From positions 1-34,158 of the forward strand of contig JAJDJB010000018.1 of NCBI GenBank assembly GCA_030266985.1: DNA of 34,158 bases, given 5' to 3'. The notes under the pieces are model-generated. The model was not told where the DNA came from. It searched no databases and worked only from the letters and a program-made list of their open reading frames with translations. The position numbers and the translations under genes were made by a program. This document shows positions 26,014 through 33,068 of the stretch, in pieces (positions within the stretch are counted from its first letter, which is position 1; each line of letters starts with the position of its first letter). Origin of the DNA: Synergistaceae bacterium OttesenSCG-928-D05. GTDB lineage: Bacteria > Synergistota > Synergistia > Synergistales > Synergistaceae.

Positions 26014-26694
26014 TCAAACCCACTCGCGCCGCGTCATGTGTATATATGTCGATTTGACATGCTCCGCCATTGCATTGGAGGCCTGTTCCGGTTCACCCGC
26101 AGCAATCGCGTTAAGCAGCGCGTCATGTTCCCGGCAACTGCGGGATTCAAGGGGATCACGCATGTTTTTTCTATGCGGGATGTCTCCTTTGTAGTAAAAG
26201 CGGTCGAAGAAAAAGATATAAAGCTCCGAACGCCAAAACGCCTGGGCCAAATAGCGTTCGAGATATTGATTTTTTGAAAGGGCGCCGATTCCAAGATGGA
26301 GAAGTTCATTTATTTTTGTATATTCCGCAACGTCGCCTTTTCTATAACATTCTTTCTCTTGGTCTAAGAGTTTGGAAAGCCGCTCGACCTCGATACCTGT
26401 TGCGTGCATCGAGGCGAGAGCAGCTGCTTTTGCCTCAAGCATGACTCTAATTTGAAACACGCTCTCCATATCATAAGGCGTGAGCACAGGGATGCGGCAT
26501 CCGACATTCTTTACGTATTCAAGCATACCGCATGCGATCATTCTTTTCAGAGCGCTCCTTACAGGTGTGCGGCTCATGTTGAGGTCATCTGCGACTTTTG
26601 CTTCTGCCAGATGATCGCCCGGCGCATATTTCTGCGTTGCGATCGCGCGCAATATTTCAGAATAAGCTCTTTCTTCCGCGTCGGCTTCTCTCAA
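26014..26694 (-). CDS. GntR family regulator (FadR/FCD subfamily)
   Basis: The product has 226 residues. The N-terminal winged helix reads YSEILRAIATQKYAPGDHLAEAKVADDLNMSRTPVRSALKRMI (about 8-50), the GntR signature. The C-terminal all-helical FCD domain (about 80-220) has REHDALLNAIAAGEPEQASNAMAEHVKS, whose His residues normally bind a metal and a carboxylate ligand. The start is the TTG at 26694 because GGAGGGG lies 5 nt upstream; longer in-frame starts have no RBS and would add an unrelated tail. It sits between the PLP/NhaC/saccharopine-type operon and ligase copy 1, and probably controls one of them. Confidence 0.88.
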   Translation of the reverse strand: MREADAEERAYSEILRAIATQKYAPGDHLAEAKVADDLNMSRTPVRSALKRMIACGMLEYVKNVGCRIPVLTPYDMESVFQIRVMLEAKAAALASMHATGIEVERLSKLLDQEKECYRKGDVAEYTKINELLHLGIGALSKNQYLERYLAQAFWRSELYIFFFDRFYYKGDIPHRKNMRDPLESRSCREHDALLNAIAAGEPEQASNAMAEHVKSTYIHMTRREWV

Positions 26695-26801
26695 AATAAC
26701 CCCTCCGATCACTCTGGATTTCAACGATGTTTTTCGTTTATCTCTGCACTTGCCTATATTATCACCCAAAATCCGCAAAGTGCAGTGTATGTTAAACAAA
26801 A

Positions 26802-26840
26802 ATCTTTGCTGCCGGTATTTCAACGTTCGGCAGCAAAGAT
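26802..26840 (-). terminator. Terminator of the PLP enzyme/NhaC/saccharopine-type operon
   Basis: Perfect 13-bp stem (ATCTTTGCTGCCG at 26802-26814 with its complement at 26828-26840, loop 13 nt), followed on the minus strand by TTTTGTTTAAC. It lies 25 nt after the stop of the 26865-28199 gene. Confidence 0.8.
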
Positions 26841-26864
26841 CCTGTCTAAAACAAACGGAGTTTT

Positions 26865-28199
26865 TTAAATATCGGTTTCCTGTTCGACGAAATGGAGCCC
26901 TTCTTTTGCGAGTTCCAACAAAGCGGGGACGTAAATATCCTCCGTAGTCGGGATTAGCACGCCGTAGTCCTTCACGATTCCGGAAGCGACAAAGTGCGCA
27001 CCGATTCCGATGGGAACGCCAGTCGTCCGTGCAATCGCGCTTTCTTCGTCGACGTTGCCGCGATCGACCAGTGTGGATGTGATACGCTGTCGTTTGCCGG
27101 AGTTCGGGTAGCTGACGATGTATTCATGCTGCATGGCGATCAGATCTTTTTCTCCGGGGGAGAAGACCAGTTTTCTGCCATACATTGCGGTGATAACATC
27201 GCGGACAGTACCCTTCTGCGGCTGGACCGGCGCTTCTTCGAAACAGCCGAGCCATTCCAATTTGAGCATGGATGTCGCATATTCTTCGATGCCGAGAAAT
27301 TTTGCGACGCAAGTCTTTGCGGACGTAGCCGTGTCTTTGCAGCCCGCGAGCTCTTTCATTAAAGAGGCGTACGTGTAGCCGGAAAAATCGCGGCTATCTT
27401 CCTCAAAGAGCTTCAGCTTCTGCATCTGCGTTACCATGTCGCACCAACCGGGGTAACGCAGTGTTCCGCGCTGAATCGTCTTTGCGCTTTCGATTCCGTA
27501 GGCCTTAAGATATGGCGTCGAATCTGCGTTGCAGTAAGTTTCGAACCAGCCCAGTTTGTGTATTTCAACGAAAGCGGGGTTCTGGTAAGTTTCCCCGTCG
27601 GGCATGTCGATCAGTTTGCCGTCGACCATGATTTTTGCGCTCCGTTTGCTGGCGCCCACAAGACTTTCCGGTGCCCAGGAGAGTTTATAGCCGATCGGGT
27701 TGTTGTTCGCGCCGAAATCCGGCAAAGCGCCGCATACGGAGACGAAACTGTCGATGACGCCGCCTTTTGCTTGAAGCTCCTTGATTTTTACCACAGCGGA
27801 CATGTGGTCGATTCCGGGGTCCAGCCCCATCTCGCAGAGAATCCGTATCCCTTTGGCGCGCGCTTCTGCGTCGAGTGCGCGCATCTCTTCTTTTGCGTAG
27901 GAAGCGCCAATCATGGAGACGCCCTCAGCGATGCAAGTTTTTGCCGTCGGGAGCATAAATACCGTCGGGAGCAGACATACGACAACGTCTGGTCTATACT
28001 GCTGAATATATTTTGCCGCATCGGTCACTGCATTTCCTACCACAGGCGTTCCGTTCGGATGTCCCGAAAGCGTCTTTTTTACGTTTGCCTCGTACTGATC
28101 GACGACGATGACGCTGTGCCCTTGTTTCAGCAGATATTGCACGCAAGGGCGTGATACGCTGCCGGAACCCAATACCAATATTCTCTTCGATTCTGTCAT
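26865..28199 (-). CDS. Saccharopine dehydrogenase/reductase-like protein
   Basis: The product has 444 residues. The Rossmann N-terminus is ILVLGSGSVSRPCVQYLLKQGHSVIVVD. Mid-protein blocks GLDPGIDHMSA, SVCGALPDFGANNNPIGYKLSW and the C-terminal AHFVASGIV are typical of the LYS9-like saccharopine-dehydrogenase family, which handles N-linked amino-acid/2-oxoacid adducts with NAD(P). The exact substrate is unknown. The ATG at 28199 has GGAGGG 6 nt upstream. It follows the NhaC gene by 27 nt and ends in a strong terminator, so it is the last gene of the operon starting near 31 kb. Confidence 0.87.
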   Translation of the reverse strand: MTESKRILVLGSGSVSRPCVQYLLKQGHSVIVVDQYEANVKKTLSGHPNGTPVVGNAVTDAAKYIQQYRPDVVVCLLPTVFMLPTAKTCIAEGVSMIGASYAKEEMRALDAEARAKGIRILCEMGLDPGIDHMSAVVKIKELQAKGGVIDSFVSVCGALPDFGANNNPIGYKLSWAPESLVGASKRSAKIMVDGKLIDMPDGETYQNPAFVEIHKLGWFETYCNADSTPYLKAYGIESAKTIQRGTLRYPGWCDMVTQMQKLKLFEEDSRDFSGYTYASLMKELAGCKDTATSAKTCVAKFLGIEEYATSMLKLEWLGCFEEAPVQPQKGTVRDVITAMYGRKLVFSPGEKDLIAMQHEYIVSYPNSGKRQRITSTLVDRGNVDEESAIARTTGVPIGIGAHFVASGIVKDYGVLIPTTEDIYVPALLELAKEGLHFVEQETDI

Positions 28200-28226
28200 C
28201 AAGGACCCTCCAATTACAATTACTGG

Positions 28227-29738
28227 TTATACTCTGTACTCTTTAACTCTCTGTCCCCAAAGCTTGGAGAAAAGAATTACAAGCGCAATGAGGATTGCCA
28301 CCGCAATCGCAACAACGAATGGGGATGGAAAGACCCCAGCGATTAAATATCCGATGAAACTTGCTATCGCGACTGTGACCGCATAGGGTATCTGCGTTTT
28401 AACGTGGTCGATATGGTCGCATCCGGCCCCCATAGAAGATAGGATTGTCGTATCCGAGATCGGAGAACAGTGGTCGCCGAAGAGACCGCCGGAAAGCACG
28501 GCGCCAATGCAGACGAGCAAAGGTGCATCCAGGCCGTAGGCCATCGGAACCGCAAGCGGAATCAGGATCGCAAAAGCGCCCCACGAAGAGCCGGTCGAAA
28601 AACTGATCAGTGCGCCGGTCAGGAAGAGGATTGCGGGAACCATCCAGCCGGGAATATTGCCTTTCGCCATCATAACGATGTATGCGGCGGTACCGACCTT
28701 TTTGCACACGGAGCCGATGGACCAGGCGAGGACGAGGATTAGGAGAATAAAGACGATCTCCTTCACGCCCCTCATGTACATTTCATATGATTCGCTTAGC
28801 GTTTTTACTTTGGAATAGACCATGAGCCCCATGCATGTCATAGCCGCTAAGAAATAAGCGACGCAAAGCGCTGTGCGAAGCATCGATCCGGGAGCCGGTT
28901 TGAACGGAAATCCTGTAGGAATAAGGATACCTACGAACGCAACAAACATGATGATGAGCGGGATGACGATAAAACTTGGTTTTCCATTCACAGCGTCGTC
29001 GGCATCTACGCTGCCTAGGATCTTTGCACCGGGGTCATAAGGAATTCCGGTTTCGATCGTGCGTTTTTCGGCCCTATACATTTCGGAAAATTCAAAACCC
29101 AAAATTGCGACGAGAGGTACCATTAAAAGCGCACACAATGCATAAAACTGGAACGGAATAACTTGGATAAATGTGCTCCATTCAGAAGCGGTGTTTCCGA
29201 CAGCGTCAAATTCTTTGCGAATCAACCCCTGAATATAAATACCCCAGCCGATAAAAGGGATGAGAATGCAAACGGGCGATGCCGTCGTGTCGAGCATCCA
29301 TGCGAGTTTCTCGCGGCTGATGCGCATGCGGTCGCAAATTGGACGAAAAACGGAGCCAACCAGCAGGGGGCTGCAGGAGTCGGAGAAGAAAATCAGAATT
29401 CCGCCGAGCCAGGTTCCAATCTGCGCTGTCGCGCGGTTGCCTATTTTCCCTGCGGCAAGTTCGGCGAAGGCCTTCGCGCCTCCGGAATATGTAACGACGC
29501 CGACAAAACCGCCAACGAAGACCATCATAACGAGCAGGTTTGAATTATACGAATCCGCAGCTTGTACGAGAATAAATTCCTTTACAAGCATCACAAGCGC
29601 TGTCATCGGATTGTGTGCGATGACCAGCGTGCCGACATAAGCGCCCAGAAAGAGCGCGGCTAGAACATTCTTAAACCTCCATGCAACAAGGACTGCTACC
29701 AGTGGCGGGAGTATCGATAATACGCCATAGTGTTCCAT
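28227..29738 (-). CDS. NhaC family Na+/H+ antiporter-like transporter
   Basis: The product has 503 residues with about 11-12 hydrophobic segments. Diagnostic blocks are IFFSDSCSPLLVGSVFRPICDR, FSTGSSWGAFAILIPLAVPMA and GGLFGDHCSPISDTTILSS, found in the NhaC/MleN branch of the IT superfamily. Members exchange Na+ for H+ or for an organic/amino acid anion; with metabolic genes on both sides, an uptake or exchange role for the operon's substrate is likely. The ATG at 29738 has AGGAGG 10 nt upstream; a TTG two codons earlier is an alternative. A gap of about 100 nt separates it from the upstream PLP enzyme gene, and I see no terminator in it. Confidence 0.92.
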   Translation of the reverse strand: MEHYGVLSILPPLVAVLVAWRFKNVLAALFLGAYVGTLVIAHNPMTALVMLVKEFILVQAADSYNSNLLVMMVFVGGFVGVVTYSGGAKAFAELAAGKIGNRATAQIGTWLGGILIFFSDSCSPLLVGSVFRPICDRMRISREKLAWMLDTTASPVCILIPFIGWGIYIQGLIRKEFDAVGNTASEWSTFIQVIPFQFYALCALLMVPLVAILGFEFSEMYRAEKRTIETGIPYDPGAKILGSVDADDAVNGKPSFIVIPLIIMFVAFVGILIPTGFPFKPAPGSMLRTALCVAYFLAAMTCMGLMVYSKVKTLSESYEMYMRGVKEIVFILLILVLAWSIGSVCKKVGTAAYIVMMAKGNIPGWMVPAILFLTGALISFSTGSSWGAFAILIPLAVPMAYGLDAPLLVCIGAVLSGGLFGDHCSPISDTTILSSMGAGCDHIDHVKTQIPYAVTVAIASFIGYLIAGVFPSPFVVAIAVAILIALVILFSKLWGQRVKEYRV

Positions 29739-29839
29739 TATCAAAAAACCTCCTCAGTAATCTGTTTCAAATTGCAGGTTGCTTAATTCAATAAACATCT
29801 TGCCCCGGCCCCTCATCACGCCTATATCACATATTTGCT

Positions 29840-30898
29840 CTACATGCTTTTCCCGCGGCTCGTAACCGGTACGCGGTCGACGACCTTTCCTTCCCGGACG
29901 AAGTAGATGTGATCATGCAGGTTGACTGTCGTACAGCAATGACCGGGGATCATATACAGTTTATCGCCAACCTTAAAATCCTTCCCGTCCGAAATCGTAC
30001 AGTGTTCTTCGTTACATTTAATAAGGCGCTCCGGATAATCACGCAAAACAGGCTTTTCCTGATCCAGCCCGACACATTTCGCGCCCAAATCACAGATGCT
30101 TCTTTCGCCGTTTTTTGAAATGACAGTCGTCAATAAGAAAAGAGAGTTTTCAAATTCCAGATGCAGCGTATTGTAGGACGCATCCATGAATATATAGCTA
30201 CCGGGCTGGATTTCCGTATATACCGTGTCTTCCGGACGCAGAAAAGAAGTGCCCGTGCTTGCGCCGCTGACCTCTTTGACTTGCAGGCCGTTATCTTCGA
30301 GGTATTGTTTCAGCTCGTGCAAGTGACGGTCGATTTTTTCGGAATATTCTTTGCGCTGTGCGAAATCTTTTTCATGCGCCATGTGTCCCGCATAGGCTTG
30401 AATGCCCTCAAAGGCTAGATTTGGCAATTTATCGACCAGTTTCGCAAGAGTCAGGACATCTTCGAAGGAATTTACGCCGCAGCGGTCCATTCCGATGTTG
30501 TATTCGACGAGACAAAAAATCTTTGACCCAAATAGAGCCGCCGCATTGGATAAATCGCGGACGTTCTCAGCGGAATCGACGCAGACAGTCAAACGGCACT
30601 TATTCGCCAAATCTGCAACGCACGCGATTTTTGCCATATCAATGACTTCGTTTGCGATAAGAATATCTTCGATGCCCGCGTTCACCAGATCGAGCGCCTC
30701 GCCGACTTTTGCGCAGCAGAGGCCCTTTGCACCCGCATCGATTTGCTTGTGTGCGATTACAGTGCTCTTATGAGATTTATAGTGCGGCCGCAATCCCAAC
30801 ATTCGCTTTGCGGCAAAACTTTGCATCGTTTTTATATTGCGTTCGAGAATATCAAGATCAAGGATTAAGGCAGGTGTTTCTATTTGTGAAACAAGCAC
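29840..30898 (-). CDS. PLP enzyme of the D-threonine aldolase / D-serine dehydratase (DSD1) family
   Basis: The product has 352 residues. The alanine-racemase-like N-terminal barrel begins ETPALILDLDILERNI and has RPHYKSHK (37-44), where Lys41 should bind PLP. The C-terminal D-serine-dehydratase-like domain carries PGHCCTTVNLHD, the His-x-Cys metal site of the family. It acts on a D-amino acid or a 3-hydroxy-amino acid (aldol cleavage or dehydration). GTG at 30898 is the start, with AAGGAG 8 nt upstream; a GTG three codons earlier overlaps the RBS. It is the first gene of an operon with the NhaC-like transporter and the saccharopine-type enzyme. Confidence 0.9.
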   Translation of the reverse strand: MLVSQIETPALILDLDILERNIKTMQSFAAKRMLGLRPHYKSHKSTVIAHKQIDAGAKGLCCAKVGEALDLVNAGIEDILIANEVIDMAKIACVADLANKCRLTVCVDSAENVRDLSNAAALFGSKIFCLVEYNIGMDRCGVNSFEDVLTLAKLVDKLPNLAFEGIQAYAGHMAHEKDFAQRKEYSEKIDRHLHELKQYLEDNGLQVKEVSGASTGTSFLRPEDTVYTEIQPGSYIFMDASYNTLHLEFENSLFLLTTVISKNGERSICDLGAKCVGLDQEKPVLRDYPERLIKCNEEHCTISDGKDFKVGDKLYMIPGHCCTTVNLHDHIYFVREGKVVDRVPVTSRGKSM

Positions 30899-31029
30899 GA
30901 ATACCACTCCTTATTTTGGATCCGTTGGCAGTGCCGTTGCGGAAAAGAAGCGTCCTGGCCGGCATTTCATGCGAACAAGGATCAAAGTGAATATTGTCAC
31001 AAAGTAGAATTCTATATTGTGTTTTATTT

Positions 31030-31059
31030 AGTATACTATAGATTTGTTTAGCATGTCAA
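31030..31059 (-). promoter_or_regulatory. Promoter of the PLP enzyme operon
   Basis: Minus strand: TTGACA (31059-31054), 18-nt spacer, TATACT (31035-31030). The leader is about 125 nt; no leader ORF with aromatic codons or terminator is seen in it. Confidence 0.75.
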
Positions 31060-31106
31060 GAAAAAGTAACGATCTATTTTGCTGCATGTAAAATAGAGGG
31101 AAAAAT

Positions 31107-31133
31107 GAAAAAAGCGACGCATTGTGCGCCGCC
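31107..31133 (-). terminator. Terminator of ligase copy 2
   Basis: Minus strand: GGCGGCGCA pairs with TGCGTCGCT (two G-U pairs, loop CAA), followed by TTTTTT. It lies 40 nt after the ligase stop codon. Confidence 0.75.
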
Positions 31134-31173
31134 GTTTTATGTATTCCTTTATTTTATAGAAACAAACGCAGAT

Positions 31174-32472
31174 TTATTGTCTTTTTTTTGCGATTTCGGG
31201 TTCCTCCATGTGCCGACGCACGCGCACTGCTTTTCCTTCTGAACGAGCAACAGAGTTTGGATCGGTGATGCGTATGTCCATGTTTACGCCGATGCTGTCC
31301 TTCAGACGTTTTACCGCTTTATGGAGCAGGGTATCAATATCGTCCTGCGTGGTGTTTGGCGCTCGCTCGCAGGAAATCACGAGTTCGTCCATACCGTCGT
31401 GTTTCCACGTGTCGATGATGAAATTCGGCGTAAGACCTTCGACGCGGCAGATCGCAGCTTCGACCTGCGACGGGAAAACATTGACGCCGCGCACGATCAG
31501 CATGTCATCCGTGCGTCCTCCAATCCTGTCGATACGAACGCTCGGATCGCCGCAGGCGCAGGTGCCTGGAAGGATACGCGTCCGATCGCGCGTCCTGTAG
31601 CGGATGATTGGGAATGCTTCTTTTTTTATCGAAGTCAGCACGAGTTCTCCCTCTTCGCCGTCTTCCAGGTTCTCCAGCGTTTCAGGGTCGACGATTTCCG
31701 GCAGGAAGGATTCGTCCGCAATATGAAGACCATTCTGGTGCACGCACTCCATTGCTACGCCAGGGCCCATCGCTTCGCTGAGTCCATAGATATCGAGCGC
31801 TTTGATTCCAAGTTTTTCCTCAAGACGTTTGCGCAGCCCTTCTGACCACGGCTCCGCGCCGAAGATACCGATCTTGAGTTTTGTTCCGCCATTTTTGAAA
31901 CGCCCAGGATCGATGTCGTCCCAGACCTCTGCGATGCGCATTGCATAAGAAGGCGTGCATGCAAGTGCTGTAACGCCAAGTTCCTTGATCATGCGTACCT
32001 GCTTTTCCGTTGCTCCGCCAGACGCAGGGATGACGGCAAGCCCCCTGTGTTCTCCGCCGTAGTGTGCGCCAAGTCCGCCCGTGAAGAGTCCATAACCGTA
32101 AGACACCTGGAGTGTATCCCACTCGTCGAGTCCCGCAAGGCCGAGGCACCAGGCCGCGCAGTCCGCCCACATTTTGATGTCGTTATTTGTATAGCAGACA
32201 ACAGTCGGGTTTCCTGTCGTTCCCGATGTTGCGTGAAAGCGGACGACATTTTTTCTGTCCACATTGAGCCAGCCAAGCGGGTAATGTCCCTGCAAATCTT
32301 GCTTTGTCGTGAAGGGGAGGAGACGCATATCCTGCGCGGTTCTCAAGTGTTCCGGTTTTACGCCCGCTTCTCTCATCTTCTGTGCGTACGGATGGTTACG
32401 CTCCACCATCTTCTCGAGCGTGTAGCGGATGCGGGAAATTTTTGTTTCGACATTTCTGATGACCAATTTCAT
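31174..32472 (-). CDS. paaK: Phenylacetate-CoA ligase, copy 2 (Phe-type leader)
   Basis: The product has 432 residues. It is an AMP-forming PaaK with ATP loop TSGTTGNPT (82-90), GYGLFTGGLGAHYGGE (126-141, the form usual in characterised phenylacetate-CoA ligases), YGLSEAMGPGVAMEC and the lid GRTDDMLIVRGVNVFP. It converts phenylacetate or a related arylacetate to the CoA thioester in the cytoplasm. The start is the ATG at 32472, with AAGGAGG 8-9 nt upstream; the longer frame (to 32547) would run through the attenuator terminator. It is monocistronic between an attenuator and its own terminator. Direction of use (biosynthetic or catabolic) is not shown by sequence alone. Confidence 0.93.
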   Translation of the reverse strand: MKLVIRNVETKISRIRYTLEKMVERNHPYAQKMREAGVKPEHLRTAQDMRLLPFTTKQDLQGHYPLGWLNVDRKNVVRFHATSGTTGNPTVVCYTNNDIKMWADCAAWCLGLAGLDEWDTLQVSYGYGLFTGGLGAHYGGEHRGLAVIPASGGATEKQVRMIKELGVTALACTPSYAMRIAEVWDDIDPGRFKNGGTKLKIGIFGAEPWSEGLRKRLEEKLGIKALDIYGLSEAMGPGVAMECVHQNGLHIADESFLPEIVDPETLENLEDGEEGELVLTSIKKEAFPIIRYRTRDRTRILPGTCACGDPSVRIDRIGGRTDDMLIVRGVNVFPSQVEAAICRVEGLTPNFIIDTWKHDGMDELVISCERAPNTTQDDIDTLLHKAVKRLKDSIGVNMDIRITDPNSVARSEGKAVRVRRHMEEPEIAKKRQ

Positions 32473-32544
32473 AATATTGTTCCTCCTTCGATAGCTCTCT
32501 ATATAGAAAATTTTTTGCGTGAATTTTGAACCATCCAGCGGGCA

Positions 32545-32581
32545 CAAAAAAAGCAGGGACCCGTTTAGGCGGATCCCTGCT
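32545..32581 (-). terminator. Attenuator terminator in the leader of ligase copy 2
   Basis: Minus strand: AGCAGGGATCCG (32581-32570) pairs with CGGGTCCCTGCT (32563-32552), one U-G pair, loop of 6, then seven T. GGGATCCG in the 5' arm can pair instead with CGGGTCCC (32668-32661) in the leader ORF. The core is the same as in the copy 1 attenuator. Confidence 0.8.
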
Positions 32582-32630
32582 TCACTGGCGATTTACGCGA
32601 AGATGTTGTTTCGATTTACTTTACTCGAAA

Positions 32631-32738
32631 TCAAGCCACCCGAGCGCAGATCCCGTGAAGGGGACCCGCGCCGATAAAGGAGAACTGCGTGACAGTGTCA
32701 CAAAGTACGATTTCTTTGCCGCTCAATATTTGTGTCAT
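32631..32738 (-). CDS. Phe-containing leader peptide (35 aa), putative attenuator
   Basis: ATG at 32738 behind AAGGAGG, stop TGA at 32633-32631. Residues 19-21 are Phe-Ser-Phe (TTC TCC TTT), the same codon positions as Tyr-Ser-Tyr in the leader at 25815-25919; there is no Tyr or Trp. The Phe codons end 10 nt before the leader hairpin. With only two Phe codons the signal is weaker than in classic phe leaders; the case rests on the homologous layout of promoter, RBS, hairpin and terminator. Confidence 0.62.
   Translation of the reverse strand: MTQILSGKEIVLCDTVTQFSFIGAGPLHGICARVA
32644..32671 (-). promoter_or_regulatory. Leader hairpin (pause/1:2 type) inside Phe leader ORF
   Basis: GCGCGGGTCCC pairs with GGGATCTGCGC around loop CTTCAC, 11 pairs including two G-U. 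The counterpart in the Tyr leader has loop CCTCGC and the same GGGATC right arm. Confidence 0.65.
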
Positions 32739-32782
32739 GTCCCAGTGCCTCCTTCCAGCTTCATCTTGATGCGTTGGGTGAG

Positions 32783-32812
32783 ATTCTATATCAGAATACC
32801 GATTTATGTCAA
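32783..32812 (-). promoter_or_regulatory. Promoter of leader/ligase copy 2
   Basis: Minus strand: TTGACA (32812-32807), 18-nt spacer, TAGAAT (32788-32783); an overlapping TATAGA gives a 16-nt spacer. The leader ATG follows about 45 nt downstream. Confidence 0.75.
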
Positions 32813-32904
32813 GGCCCGGTCACACAGAACGGAAAATTCAAGCATGGGTTTTAGAGAGAAATGTAAAAAACTATGGAATATTTAAAACTATAACAATTGT
32901 TGCA

Positions 32905-32932
32905 TTGACAGAACACCTGTTTAGGATATATT
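32905..32932 (+). promoter_or_regulatory. Promoter of the autotransporter gene at the window end
   Basis: TTGACA (32905-32910), 16-nt spacer, TATATT (32927-32932). It leaves a leader of about 130 nt that includes a 6-bp inverted repeat GAGGTG/CACCTC (33014-33019, 33032-33037). I see nothing else in 32813-33068. Confidence 0.6.
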
Positions 32933-33068
32933 CTTATCTTGGGTGGAAAGTTGTTGATTGTGCGGGCTATTTCCAGAAAATGTACGAATTTGCGTCGTAA
33001 TACTGTATCTAACGAGGTGTGCTTAACCTATCACCTCCCAGATGCTTATATCCAAAGGGGGTCATAAT

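Noticed and set aside
33014..33037. GAGGTG/CACCTC inverted repeat in the leader of the last autotransporter, with an anti-Shine-Dalgarno-like CACCTCC
   Set aside because: Only six pairs and no clear pairing with the actual RBS at 33057-33061; not enough to call a riboswitch or thermosensor.
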